DNA from: Streptomyces sp. HM190
Lineage (GTDB): Bacteria; Actinomycetota; Actinomycetes; Streptomycetales; Streptomycetaceae
DNA: 64,000 bases
NCBI RefSeq assembly: GCF_009857135.1
Contig: NZ_CP047318.1
Location: 6,882,001 to 6,946,000, forward strand
Direction: 5' to 3'
Shown here: piece after piece, positions 16,400-25,484 of the stretch
How positions within the stretch are numbered: the stretch's first letter is position 1
How the letters are laid out: every line of letters begins with the position of its first letter
Made by a program: the position numbers and the translations under genes
The notes under the pieces: model-generated
The model's input: the letters and a program-made list of their open reading frames with translations, nothing else
Told to the model about the DNA's origin: nothing
The model's database searches: none

Positions 16400-18142
16400 A
16401 TGCACTCCCAGCCCGACGAGGACCGCAGCCTCAGCCCGTACACCGGCTACACCCGCGCCCACTGGGAGGCCGCCGCCGACGCGCTGCTGGCCGCCGTGGC
16501 ACCGTACGCGACCGCCGACGGCGCCCTGTACGACCTCCCCGGTGACCGCACGAGCTGGTCGGGCCGCCTCTCGGACGGCCTGGAGGGCTACGCCCGCACC
16601 CTGCTCCTCGCCGCGTTCCGCAAGGACGAGAAGGCCCTCGCCCGCTACGCCGACGGACTCGCGGCCGGCGTCCAGGGGGTGTGGCCGCGCATCGAGGACC
16701 GGGGCCAGCCCCTCGTGGAGGCGGCGTCCATCGCCCTCGCGCTCCGGCTGACCCGGCCGCTGCTGTGGGACCGCCTCGACGACGGAGTGCGGCAGCGCGC
16801 GGCGGCCTGGCTCGGCGACGCGCTCACCGCCGAACCCTGGCCGTGCAACTGGGAGTTGTTCCCGGTGACCGTCGGCGGGTTCCTCGCCGAGATCGGCCAC
16901 GAACCGGAGAGGTCCCGCCGGGTGATCGAGGAGCGGCTCGACCGCATCGAGCAGTGGTACCTCGGGGACGGCTGGTACACCGACGGCGACGGCCGCAAGT
17001 TCGACTACTACAACGGCTGGGCGATGCACCTCTACCCGGTGCTGCACGCCTGGCTCGCCGACGACGCACGCCTGCTCGACCTGTACGGCGGGCGTCTGTC
17101 GACCCATCTCGCCGACTACGCCGGCCTGTTCGGCGGCGACGGCGCCCCGATGCACCAGGGCCGCTCCCTGACGTACCGCTTCGCCACCACGGTGCCGCTC
17201 TGGCTCGGCGCGCTGACCGGCCGGACACCGCTCGGGCCGGGCGAGACGCGCCGGCTGGCGTCCGGCGCCCTGAGGTACTTCCTCGACCGGGGCGCCGTCG
17301 ACGGCCGGGGCCTGCTGTCGCTGGGCTGGCACGGCCCCGACCCGGCCGTCCTCCAGGGCTACTCGGGCCCCGCTTCCCCGTACTGGGCGAGCAAGGGGTT
17401 CCTGGGTCTGCTGCTGCCGCCGGACCACCCGGTGTGGACGGCGCCGGAGGAGGCCGCGCCGGTGGAACGCGCCGACGCGCTGCGCCCCCTGGGCCCGCCC
17501 AACTGGCTCCTGCAGTCGACCCGTTCGGACGGTCTGGTCCGCCTCCACAACCACGGCAGCGAGGACGTCCGCTACGACCCTTACTACACGCGTCTGGCGT
17601 ACTCCACGGTGACGGCGCCCGTGCCCCTGGCGGAACCCCCGTCGCGGTACGACAACAGCGTGATCGTCGACGGCGACGCCACCCGCACGGACATCGAGCC
17701 GCTCGGCGTGGGCGAGGGCTGGGCGGCGTCCCGGCACACGGCCGGCGGGGGAGTCCGCGTGACGAACCTCGTGCTCGCCCGCGGGGCGGTGGAGGTGAGG
17801 GCCCACCTGGTGGCGGGGGCGGCCCCCGGCACCCCGGTCCGCGTGACCGGCTGGGCGCCGGCCGTCGGCGTCCGCACCGACCTCCGGCCGGCCGTCGGTC
17901 TCCGGGACGCCGCCGACGACGCTCCCGGCCCGCGGGCCCTCACCGGTGAGACGACCGGCGGCACCACCCTCTTCGTGGCCCTGTCCCGTCTGACGGCCGC
18001 GCCCACCCCGACCTCCCTGGAGGACACGGTCACCGTGCGCCTCGGTGAGCAGGGCGCACTCCACGTGCGCTGGAGCGACGGCCCGGAGGTCCGGGTCCAC
18101 CTGACGGACGGCGCGGTCCTCTCCGATGACCTGGAGCCGTGA
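16400..18142 (+). CDS. DUF2264 protein, probable glycoside hydrolase of the pectin/arabinogalactan locus
   Basis: Encodes 580 residues; AGGAAG lies nine bases before the ATG. No signal peptide, so it is probably cytoplasmic. The first about 370 residues are helix rich and resemble an (alpha/alpha)6 barrel (WSGRLSDGLEGYARTLLLAA, GWYTDGDGRKFDYYNGWAMH, APMHQGRSLTYRFA). The rest is a beta-sandwich. DUF2264 proteins often sit in polysaccharide loci, and I recall that a group of them was classed as GH154 exo-beta-glucuronidases for arabinogalactan. With the exo-galactanase here, removal of terminal glucuronate from imported side chains is a reasonable guess, not shown. Confidence 0.72.
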   Translation: MHSQPDEDRSLSPYTGYTRAHWEAAADALLAAVAPYATADGALYDLPGDRTSWSGRLSDGLEGYARTLLLAAFRKDEKALARYADGLAAGVQGVWPRIEDRGQPLVEAASIALALRLTRPLLWDRLDDGVRQRAAAWLGDALTAEPWPCNWELFPVTVGGFLAEIGHEPERSRRVIEERLDRIEQWYLGDGWYTDGDGRKFDYYNGWAMHLYPVLHAWLADDARLLDLYGGRLSTHLADYAGLFGGDGAPMHQGRSLTYRFATTVPLWLGALTGRTPLGPGETRRLASGALRYFLDRGAVDGRGLLSLGWHGPDPAVLQGYSGPASPYWASKGFLGLLLPPDHPVWTAPEEAAPVERADALRPLGPPNWLLQSTRSDGLVRLHNHGSEDVRYDPYYTRLAYSTVTAPVPLAEPPSRYDNSVIVDGDATRTDIEPLGVGEGWAASRHTAGGGVRVTNLVLARGAVEVRAHLVAGAAPGTPVRVTGWAPAVGVRTDLRPAVGLRDAADDAPGPRALTGETTGGTTLFVALSRLTAAPTPTSLEDTVTVRLGEQGALHVRWSDGPEVRVHLTDGAVLSDDLEP

Positions 18143-18149
18143 CGGCGCG

Positions 18150-18171
18150 CGCCCGGTGCGCGCACCGGGCG
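18150..18171. terminator. Palindromic terminator between converging genes
   Basis: CGCCCGGTGCGCGCACCGGG with a final CG is a perfect 22-base palindrome, located between the DUF2264 stop (18142) and the TetR stop (18176). Confidence 0.65.
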
Positions 18172-18175
18172 TGCG

Positions 18176-18823
18176 TCAGGGCCCCGTAGGGCACGGAGAG
18201 CCGGTCCCTGCCGTACGCGGCGACCGGTCCGGGGCGCCCGCGCCCCGCGCGGCGGCTTCCCGCGGCCAGTTCTCCAGGGCCACGTGCAGGGCCTCGATCG
18301 CCCGGTCCCAGGACGTCCGTACGTCGCGTGCCGCGCCGAAACCACCGCCCGCCTCCAGGACGCAGTACCCGTGGAAGGTGCCGCGCAGCAGGCGCACGGC
18401 GTCGGTGAGGTCGGGCTCCTCCAGGCCGTAGGCGCGGAGCATGCCGTAGGTGATCTCGGCGGTGCGGCGGAAGGCGGGCGAGGCGGCCACCAGGTCCTGG
18501 TCGACGCGGGACTGGGTGGCCGCGTACCGGCCGGGCCGCTCCAGGGCGTACGCCCGGTAGGCCCCCGCGAACGCGGCCAGCGCGTCCTTGCCGGCCCGGC
18601 CGGCCACCGCGTCCGCGATCCGCTCGATCATCTCCCCGGCGGCCAGGAACGTGACCCGGGTCCGCAGGTCCTGGAGGTTCCTGACGTGGGAGTACAGGCT
18701 GGCGTCCTTCACCCCGAACCGCCGGGCGAGCGCCGACAGCGTCACGTTCTCGAACCCGACCTCGTCCGCGAGGTCGGCCGCGGCCACGACGACCCGATCG
18801 GCCGTGAGACCGGTTCTGGGCAT
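18176..18823 (-). CDS. TetR-family regulator with WHG-type ligand domain
   Basis: Encodes 215 residues. The helix-turn-helix is FENVTLSALARRFGVKDASL followed by YSHVRNLQDLR. The C-terminal domain has AFAGAYRAYALERPGRYAAT and ALHVALENW, matching the WHG (TetR_C_33) type. The last 25 residues are disordered. A 63-bp palindromic repeat and then an insertion sequence lie 46 bases upstream of its start and may have altered its promoter. Target unknown; the neighbouring polysaccharide genes seem instead to follow a LacI-type operator. Confidence 0.82.
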   Translation of the reverse strand: MPRTGLTADRVVVAAADLADEVGFENVTLSALARRFGVKDASLYSHVRNLQDLRTRVTFLAAGEMIERIADAVAGRAGKDALAAFAGAYRAYALERPGRYAATQSRVDQDLVAASPAFRRTAEITYGMLRAYGLEEPDLTDAVRLLRGTFHGYCVLEAGGGFGAARDVRTSWDRAIEALHVALENWPREAAARGAGAPDRSPRTAGTGSPCPTGP

Positions 18824-18869
18824 GGGCGACCACCTCGTGTTCCGCGCGCCTGGGGTGTGCGGGAACAGC

Positions 18870-18932
18870 CTAAGGGCTGTCCCGTAATCCCCGGCGGGCG
18901 CACGACGCCGGGGATTACGGGACAGCCCTTAG
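18870..18932. repeat. Short palindromic repeat (type D), probable deletion form of type A
   Basis: Perfect 27-bp arms: CTAAGGGCTGTCCCGTAATC then CCCGGCG from 18870, mirrored to end at 18932 (ACGGGACAGCCCTTAG), with a 9-base centre. The arms match the outer ends of the 168-bp element at 42424-42591, but the middle is absent. The insertion sequence begins at 18933; the last four bases (TTAG) are duplicated on its far side. Confidence 0.8.
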
Positions 18933-20525
18933 CTTGTTCTTTTTCTTCCGGGCTCGAATCGTGTGTCGAACTGGGTCGCTCACCTGGGGATTCGCCGGAC
19001 GTGGGGGCGGCCCTCGTCTGATCCTGTGCTCCGACCAAGGTGCACGTGACCAAGACGAAGGCCGTGAGGGTGAGTCTGCTGCCTGATGCTGTACGGAGGG
19101 AAGCGTTCGCGGAGGCGTCACGCTTCCGGGACGAGTTCTACGAGTGTCTGACCGCTCGGCGCGATGAGTTGTTCGAGTTGGTGGACGCGGTGCTGTGCGC
19201 GGACGGTGCGGTGAAGTCACCGGTGGATCTGACGTTGCTGCCCGAGCACCGGCGTGGGCACGGAGCGATGTACGGCGGCTTGAATCACGGCAGGATCGAC
19301 GTCGGCCAACTGCGGACAGTGCTGGCAGGGCTGCCGCTGCCGCGTTTCGATGGTGGACGCCTGGTTCTGGCGGTCGATGTGTCACCGTGGCTGCGTTCGG
19401 ACGCGCCGTGCTCGGCGGAGCGGCTGTTCTGCCACGTGTATGGCCGGGCGAAGACGGCGTCGCAGTTCATTCCGGGCTGGCCCTACTCCTTTGTCGCCGT
19501 GCTGGAGCCGGGTGCCACCTCCTGGACCGCGATCCTGGACGCGGTCCGGCTGGGTCCGGTGGACGACGCGACCGCCGTCACGGCAGACCAGCTGAGAGGT
19601 GTCGTCGAGCGGCTCATGGCCGCTGGTCAGTGGCAGGCCGGGGACCCGGCCATCGTGATCGTCAGTGACGCGGGCTACGACGTGACCCGTCTGGCCTGGG
19701 TGCTGCGCGACCTGCCGGTTGAGCTGGTCGGCCGGGTCCGCTCCGACCGCGTCATGCGTCTACCGAAGCCACCGCGGATGCACGGCGTCAACGGCCGGCC
19801 GCCCAAGCACGGTCCGGAGTTCCGGTTCACCAGACCGGAGACCTGGCCGGAGCCCGCAATCACCACGATCACGGACACCAGCAACTACGGCAAGGCCGAG
19901 ACCCAGGCATGGGACCGGGTCCATCCCCGGCTCACTCACCGTTCCTCGTGGCTGGACCATGAGGGCGAACTTCCCCTGGTGGAAGGGACGTTGATCCGGC
20001 TGAAGGTTGAGCACTTGTCGAAGGAACGAGATGCTCCGCCGGTGTGGTTGTGGTCCTCGAAGACCGGCGCCACCTCGGACGACGTGGACCGCTTCTGGCA
20101 GGTGTTCCTCCGCCGCTTCGACCTGGAGCACACCTTCCGCTTCGCGAAGCAGACCCTGGGCTGGACCACGCCGAAACTCCGCACTCCTCAGGCCGCGGAC
20201 CGCTGGACCTGGCTCCTGATCGTCGCTCACACCCAGCTCAGACTCGCCCGGACACTCGCTGAGGACCTCCGCCGACCGTGGGAGAAACCCACCACCTCCG
20301 GCCGGCTCACCCCGGCCCGTGTCCGCCGGGGGTTCAGGAACATCCGCGCTCACCTCGCCTGCCCGAGCCGTGTTCCCAAACCTCGTGGCACCGGTCCCGG
20401 GCGGCCACCCGGCGCCAAGAACAAACGCCGGGCACCCCGCTACGACGTCGGGAAAACCGTCAAACGCCCCGAGACCCTCAAGGCCATCGGCAAGCCCGGA
20501 AGATCTTGGTAGATAAAGAACAAGC
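18933..20525 (+). mobile_element. Insertion sequence, copy 1 (1,593 bp)
   Basis: Ends are CTTGTTCTTT at the left and AAAGAACAAGC at the right, which are inverted repeats. TTAG occurs immediately before (18929-18932) and after (20526-20529), a 4-bp target duplication. One transposase gene fills it. The whole element appears base-for-base identical to 46293-47885. A 4-bp YTAR-like target and this transposase type point to the IS701-like part of the IS4 superfamily, from memory. Confidence 0.9.
19040..20512 (+). CDS. DDE transposase, IS4/IS701-like
   Basis: Encodes 490 residues from a GTG at 19040. The catalytic triad is visible: Asp113 in LVLAVDVSPW, Asp210 in IVIVSDAGYDV and Glu363 in DLEHTFRFAKQTLGW, whose E-x6-K form is the YREK-type signature of IS4-like enzymes. 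A basic tail (GPGRPPGAKNKRRAPRYDVG) is probably DNA binding. The frame is intact and identical to the second copy, so both could be active. Only 107 bases of left end and 13 bases of right end lie outside the gene. Confidence 0.93.
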   Translation: MHVTKTKAVRVSLLPDAVRREAFAEASRFRDEFYECLTARRDELFELVDAVLCADGAVKSPVDLTLLPEHRRGHGAMYGGLNHGRIDVGQLRTVLAGLPLPRFDGGRLVLAVDVSPWLRSDAPCSAERLFCHVYGRAKTASQFIPGWPYSFVAVLEPGATSWTAILDAVRLGPVDDATAVTADQLRGVVERLMAAGQWQAGDPAIVIVSDAGYDVTRLAWVLRDLPVELVGRVRSDRVMRLPKPPRMHGVNGRPPKHGPEFRFTRPETWPEPAITTITDTSNYGKAETQAWDRVHPRLTHRSSWLDHEGELPLVEGTLIRLKVEHLSKERDAPPVWLWSSKTGATSDDVDRFWQVFLRRFDLEHTFRFAKQTLGWTTPKLRTPQAADRWTWLLIVAHTQLRLARTLAEDLRRPWEKPTTSGRLTPARVRRGFRNIRAHLACPSRVPKPRGTGPGRPPGAKNKRRAPRYDVGKTVKRPETLKAIGKPGRSW

Positions 20526-20646
20526 TTAGGTGAGGCGGACGCCTCTGATCCCGGCACTCCGCTGCCGAACCGGGACCACTCTCCCCGCGCCGACGCCGTG
20601 CCGACGCCGTGCCGCGCGGGCCACCGGGACGAGCCGGCGGACAACC

Positions 20647-20684
20647 GTGAGGGCGGCCGGGCCGCACGGCCGGGCCGCCCTCAC
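20647..20684. terminator. Terminator of the beta-galactosidase operon
   Basis: GTGAGGGCGGCC (20647-20658) pairs with GGCCGCCCTCAC (20673-20684), 12-bp perfect arms with a further G+C stem inside. It lies 20 bases beyond the stop codon of the minus-strand GH2 gene. Confidence 0.75.
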
Positions 20685-20704
20685 CGTCACGGGGTCACCG
20701 CCGC

Positions 20705-23587
20705 TCAGCGGGCCTCGGAGAACACGAACGAGAACTCCGCCGGCTCCGCCCGCAGGTGGTACTGCGGCAGCGCGCCCGGCCCGCACGACTGCGAGCCGAT
20801 GCCCATCTGACCGTGGTCCAGGTTGACCCACACCGTGTCACCGGCCCGCAGGTCGGTCAGGTGCTCGGCCGCGTCGAGCTGCTCGCTCGTCCAGCGCCGC
20901 GCGGTGAACCAGAACTCCGGGTCGCCGTCGATCCGCAGACCGCCCAGCTCCGCCCAGCGGACGTCGGGGCGGGCCCCGTTCTCCTGCGGGCGCAGGTACG
21001 GGGTCTGCAGCTCGTCGACCGAGGAGCGGTGCCGGTACAGCATGGACGCCGACTTGGTGTCGGGGTAGCCCTCGCCGGGGCCGCCGCCGTACCAGGTCAC
21101 CGTGTCCGCCGAGGACAGCCCGAAGCGGATGCCGAGGCGGGGGAGCGGGACCGTCCAGTCGCCCTCCGGGTCCACCGACACGGTCAGCCGCAGCCGTGTC
21201 CCGTCCGACGTCCAGCGGTACGTCGTGCGCAGCCCGATCTCCCACGCCGCCGGCGCCACCCGGGTCCGTACGGTCAGCGCGTCCTCGCCCACCTCGACGG
21301 CGTCCAGCCGGTGGCGCATGCGGTGCAGGCCGTACTGGCGCCACAGCAGGCCGTACCGCAGTTCCGGCTGCCAGTCGGCCCCGGCGTCGTTGTCCGTGGG
21401 CGCCCGCCACACGTCCAGGCGCAGCCCGGTCACGTCGACGCCGCCGATGGTCCTCAGGGCGCCCGTGCGGGCGTCGAAGGAGGCCGGGCCGAGGTAGATC
21501 AGCTTCTCGTCCGCCGTGGGACGGTCGCCCGGCACCACGACCGGCGACGGACGCTCCACGACCGGCAGCTGGGCCCACGCCACCTGGTGGTCCCTGCGGC
21601 CCCACGCGGTGTCCTCGGCCAGCAGCGCCCGTACGGTCCACAGCGCCTCGCCCGTGGCCGCGCCGGCCGGCGGCTGCGGCAGCTTCACCTCGGCCGACTC
21701 ACCGGGCCTCAGGGAGGGCACGGCGAGGACGCCGGCCTCCAGCGTCTTCCCGTCGACCTGGTACGACCACTCGAAGGCCAGCTCCGACAGGTCCGCGAAG
21801 TCGAACGCGTTGCGGACCCGGACGGTGCCGGCGGTGCCGTCGCCGTCGATGCGGACCGGCTCGATCACCTTCTTGAACTCGACCAGACCGGGGGAGGGCG
21901 TCCGGTCCGGGAAGACCAGGCCGTCGCAGACGAAGTTGCCGTCGTGCAGCTCCTCGCCGAAGTCGCCGCCGTAGGCGTAGCCCAGCTCGGGGTGCTTGAC
22001 GCCGTGGTCGATCCACTCCCAGATGAAGCCGCCCTGGATGCGGTCGTGCGCCTCGAAGATCCGCTGGTAGTCGGCGAGACCGCCGGGACCGTTGCCCATG
22101 GCGTGGCCGTACTCGCACTGGATGAAGGGCAGGCCGCGGCGCTTGTGGGTGCCGCCGTCCAGCCCCCTGCCGATGCGTTCGACCTCGGCGTGGTCGGCGT
22201 ACATCCGGGAGTACACGTCGGTGTCGCGGCAGTCCCAGTCGCCCTCGTAGTGCACCAGGCGGGAGCCGTCACGGCCGTGGATCCACTCGGCCATGGCGGT
22301 CAGGCCGCGTCCGGTGCCGCACTCGTTGCCGAGGGACCACATCACGACCGACGGGTGGTTCTTGTCGCGCTCGACCATCCGCGCGGCCCGGTCCAGCAGG
22401 GCCGGGGTCCAGCGGTCGTCGTCGACGGGGTTGTCCCGCCAGTTCTGCTCGGTGAAGCCGTGGGTCTCCAGGTCGCACTCGTCGATCACCCACAGCCCGT
22501 ACTCGTCGCACAGGTCGAGGAAGGCGGGGTGCGGGGGGTAGTGCGAGGTGCGCACGGCGTTGATGTTGTGCCGCTTCATCAGCAGCACGTCCGCGCGCAT
22601 CGTCTCCAGGTCGAGCGCGCGGCCCCGCTCCGGGTGCCACTCGTGGCGGTTGACGCCCTTGAACAGGATCGGCCGGCCGTTGACCTTGATCAGGCCGTCC
22701 TCCAGCACGACCGTGCGGAAGCCGATCCGCAGCGGGACGCGCTCGCCCGCCGTCACCAGCTCACCGTCGTACAGGCGGGGGGTCTCCGCGGTCCACGGTT
22801 CGACCGGGACGGTCACCGGCTCGCCCGTCGCGACATCGATGTCCAGGCCGGGCACGAGGACCCGGCCGTCGACGTCGGAGTCCACGCGCAGGGTGCCGGT
22901 GCCGCCCACGTGGTCGTAGGAGGCGTGCACGAAGAAGTCGAGGACGGCGCCCACCGGGCGGTGCAGCAGGGTGACGTCCCGGAAGATGCCGGGCAGCCAC
23001 CACTGGTCCTGGTCCTCCAGGTAGGAGCCCGCCGACCACTGGTGGACCCGCACCGCGAGGACGTTGCCCGTGGGCTTCAGCAGCTGCCCGACGGCGAACT
23101 CGTGGGCGAGCCGCGAGCCCTTGAACTCACCGATGTCCGTGCCGTTCAGCCAGACGCGGGCGCAGGACTCCACGCCGTCGAAGCGGAGCACGGCCGAGCC
23201 GTCCGCCGGCCACCCCTCGGGCAGGTCGAAGTACCGCAGGTGGTCGCCGGTCGGGTTCTCCGTCGGTACCCGGGGCGGGTCCACCGGGAAGGGGTACAGG
23301 TGGTTGGTGTAGATCGGAGCCCCGAACGCCCCGTCGCCCTGCAGCACCCAGTGCCCCGGCACGGACACCCGGGACCAGTCCCCGGCGTCGTACCCCTCCG
23401 CGGCGAAGGAGTCGTCCTCGGCGTCGGCGGTCGGCGACAGCCGGAAGTGCCAGTCGCCGTTGAGGGACAGGGTGCGGGCGTCGGAGGACGCGTACCAGGC
23501 GCGGGGCGGCAGGGCCCCGCTGCCCGGCGACACGTCCTCGACGTAGTCGACGGACGAGGCGGTGGTGCCGGTGGTGCGGAAAGACAT
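20705..23587 (-). CDS. Beta-galactosidase, GH2 (LacZ type)
   Basis: Encodes 960 residues, close to the about 1,000 of LacZ. Domain order: sugar-binding jelly roll (about 40-210), immunoglobulin-like (about 215-295), TIM barrel (about 300-590; FKGVNRHEWHPERG), Ig-like, and the C-terminal Bgal_small_N domain (about 690-950). The acid/base Glu422 is in WSLGNECGTG and the nucleophile Glu492 in IQCEYGHAMGN. No signal peptide, so it cleaves galactosides in the cytoplasm after uptake. It is last in the operon: binding protein, two permeases, then this gene 18 bases after the second permease. Final operon terminator at 20647. Confidence 0.95.
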   Translation of the reverse strand: MSFRTTGTTASSVDYVEDVSPGSGALPPRAWYASSDARTLSLNGDWHFRLSPTADAEDDSFAAEGYDAGDWSRVSVPGHWVLQGDGAFGAPIYTNHLYPFPVDPPRVPTENPTGDHLRYFDLPEGWPADGSAVLRFDGVESCARVWLNGTDIGEFKGSRLAHEFAVGQLLKPTGNVLAVRVHQWSAGSYLEDQDQWWLPGIFRDVTLLHRPVGAVLDFFVHASYDHVGGTGTLRVDSDVDGRVLVPGLDIDVATGEPVTVPVEPWTAETPRLYDGELVTAGERVPLRIGFRTVVLEDGLIKVNGRPILFKGVNRHEWHPERGRALDLETMRADVLLMKRHNINAVRTSHYPPHPAFLDLCDEYGLWVIDECDLETHGFTEQNWRDNPVDDDRWTPALLDRAARMVERDKNHPSVVMWSLGNECGTGRGLTAMAEWIHGRDGSRLVHYEGDWDCRDTDVYSRMYADHAEVERIGRGLDGGTHKRRGLPFIQCEYGHAMGNGPGGLADYQRIFEAHDRIQGGFIWEWIDHGVKHPELGYAYGGDFGEELHDGNFVCDGLVFPDRTPSPGLVEFKKVIEPVRIDGDGTAGTVRVRNAFDFADLSELAFEWSYQVDGKTLEAGVLAVPSLRPGESAEVKLPQPPAGAATGEALWTVRALLAEDTAWGRRDHQVAWAQLPVVERPSPVVVPGDRPTADEKLIYLGPASFDARTGALRTIGGVDVTGLRLDVWRAPTDNDAGADWQPELRYGLLWRQYGLHRMRHRLDAVEVGEDALTVRTRVAPAAWEIGLRTTYRWTSDGTRLRLTVSVDPEGDWTVPLPRLGIRFGLSSADTVTWYGGGPGEGYPDTKSASMLYRHRSSVDELQTPYLRPQENGARPDVRWAELGGLRIDGDPEFWFTARRWTSEQLDAAEHLTDLRAGDTVWVNLDHGQMGIGSQSCGPGALPQYHLRAEPAEFSFVFSEAR

Positions 23588-23605
23588 CGGTCTCCTTGCT
23601 GGTTC

Positions 23606-24499
23606 CTAGCCCTTGATGCCAGTCTGCGCGATGCCCTGCACCAGCCAGCGCTGGAGGAAGAGGAACACGAACACCAGGGGCAGGATGGATATGGCCGTGG
23701 CCATGAAGATCAGGTGGTAGGTGATGGTCTGGCCGGTCATGTAGTTCGAGAGCGCGACCTGGACGGTCCACGCACTGGGATCCTGACCGATGACCAGGGG
23801 CCACAGGAAGGAGTTCCAGCCACTGATGAATGTGATCGTCGCCATGGCGGCGAAGAAGTTCAGTGAGTTGGGTACGACGACCCGCCAGTACGCGCCCATG
23901 TAACCGAGCCCGTCCACGCGTGCCGCCTCCTCCAGCTCCTTGGGGAAGCCCAGGAAGTACTGCCGGAACAGGAAGCAGGTGAAACCACTGAAGAGGCCGG
24001 GGATGATGAGGCCGCGGTAGGTGTCGATCCAGCCGAGGGACGAGACCAGCACGAAACTGGGCACGAACGTCACGGCGGTGGGCACCATCAGGGTGCCGAG
24101 GACGGCGTAGAAGACCTTGTTGGCGTGCTTGTACGGGATGCGCGCGAGACCGTAGCCGGCCAGCGAGCAGACCAGCAGCGTGCCGAGGGTGTGCAGGACG
24201 CCCACGACCGCCGAGTTCCACATCGAGCGCGCGAAGTCGACCGACGGGTCGTCGAACGGCTTGGTGAAGTTCCCCCACTGGATCTCGGAGGGGAACCACT
24301 TCCACTCCTCACCGGTGATCTCGGGGTCCGTCATCAGCGCGTTGCGGACGATCAGGTAGAAGGGGATCAGGAAGAGGAGCGCGGCGATGCCGGTGGCGAC
24401 GTAGAGACCGGTCGAGCCGATCACGCTGCCGCTGCGGACCCTGCGCGGCCTGGCCGGTGCCTCGACCCGCTCCGCCGGAGGTGTCGTCGTGGTGGTCAC
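23606..24499 (-). CDS. Sugar ABC transporter permease, MalG type
   Basis: Encodes 297 residues with six hydrophobic segments, the first being STGLYVATGIAALLFLIPFY. The EAA loop that contacts the ATPase is present as LEEAARVDGLGYMGAYWRVV near residue 190. The start ATG overlaps the stop of the preceding permease (ATGA), so the two are translationally coupled. No ATPase gene is in the operon; like many Streptomyces sugar importers it probably uses the shared MsiK ATPase encoded elsewhere. Confidence 0.92.
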   Translation of the reverse strand: MTTTTTPPAERVEAPARPRRVRSGSVIGSTGLYVATGIAALLFLIPFYLIVRNALMTDPEITGEEWKWFPSEIQWGNFTKPFDDPSVDFARSMWNSAVVGVLHTLGTLLVCSLAGYGLARIPYKHANKVFYAVLGTLMVPTAVTFVPSFVLVSSLGWIDTYRGLIIPGLFSGFTCFLFRQYFLGFPKELEEAARVDGLGYMGAYWRVVVPNSLNFFAAMATITFISGWNSFLWPLVIGQDPSAWTVQVALSNYMTGQTITYHLIFMATAISILPLVFVFLFLQRWLVQGIAQTGIKG

Positions 24500-25461
24500 T
24501 TGGACTCCTCACCCCTTCCGAATCCCATGATCTTGCCCTGGAGCAGGGTGACGAGGCAGATCAGCACGGTGAGGATCAGCGCGCCCGCGCTGCCCGCGCC
24601 GTAGTCCTGGCTGTCGCCGAGGGCCTTGTAGTACAGCTCGATCAGCGGTGGCCGGCCCCAGGTGGTCTTCGACAGCAGGTTGAAGAACTCGTCGAACGCC
24701 TGGTAGGCGGCCACGAGGAGCAGCAGGATCACGGCGGTGGAGGTGGCCCGCAGCTGGGGCAGGGTGATGTGCCAGAACGTCTGCCAGCCGGGCTTCGCGC
24801 CGTCGATCGCGGCGGCCTCGTACATCTCCTGCGGGATGTTCTGCAGGGCCGCGATGAAGAGGATCATGTAGAAGCCGGCCTGGAGCCAGAGCCGCACGGT
24901 CACGATGACCAGCCAGTACCACGGCGGGTCGGGGCTGGCGAGCCACGCGGTGTTGTCGATCCCGAACAGGCCGAGGAAGGTGTTCATCATGCCGAAGCGG
25001 ACACCGTTGAAGATGGACATCTTCCAGATCAGCGAGGCGGCGACGTAGCTGACCGCCGTCGGCAGGAAGAACACCGAGCGGAAGAACGCCCGCATGAACC
25101 GCAGCCGGTTCACCATCAGCGCGAGCCCGAGCGAGGTCGCCCAGGTCAGCGGCACGATGATCGCGGCGAAGACGGTGAAGGTGCCGAGCGACCCCACGAA
25201 GTCCTCGTCGGTCAGCATCACGACGTAGTTCTCGAGGCCGACGAACTTGTCGGGGGTGACGGTGAAGCGGGCCTCGAAGAACGACAGCCACAGGCTCCAC
25301 AGGATCGGCGTGTAGACGAAGACGGCGAGGCCGATCAGGAACGGCCCGGTGAAGAGCCAGAAGTTGAGGGAGGGGGAGCCCCGCAGCCCCCGCCGCGGCT
25401 TGGCCGGAGCGGCCTTCGCCGGGGCGGGGCTGGAGACGCCGTCCTTGGTGATGGTCGACAT
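24496..25461 (-). CDS. Sugar ABC transporter permease, MalF type
   Basis: Encodes 321 residues with six transmembrane segments after a 35-residue cytoplasmic lead. The EAA loop appears as YEAAAIDGAKPGWQTFWHIT near residue 235. It starts 23 bases after the stop of the binding-protein gene and overlaps the next permease by four bases. The inner-membrane partner of the MalG-type protein in a heterodimeric CUT1-family importer, here probably for a galactoside given the downstream GH2 enzyme. Confidence 0.92.
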   Translation of the reverse strand: MSTITKDGVSSPAPAKAAPAKPRRGLRGSPSLNFWLFTGPFLIGLAVFVYTPILWSLWLSFFEARFTVTPDKFVGLENYVVMLTDEDFVGSLGTFTVFAAIIVPLTWATSLGLALMVNRLRFMRAFFRSVFFLPTAVSYVAASLIWKMSIFNGVRFGMMNTFLGLFGIDNTAWLASPDPPWYWLVIVTVRLWLQAGFYMILFIAALQNIPQEMYEAAAIDGAKPGWQTFWHITLPQLRATSTAVILLLLVAAYQAFDEFFNLLSKTTWGRPPLIELYYKALGDSQDYGAGSAGALILTVLICLVTLLQGKIMGFGRGEESK

Positions 25462-25484
25462 GTCGTGGCTACCTGTCCCCAGGC

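Noticed and set aside
20756..23866. A 1,036-codon plus-strand open frame
   Set aside because: It is antisense to the GH2 gene, whose catalytic motifs are intact. Its product is Val/Gly/Arg/Gln rich without any domain, as expected for a G+C-rich shadow frame.
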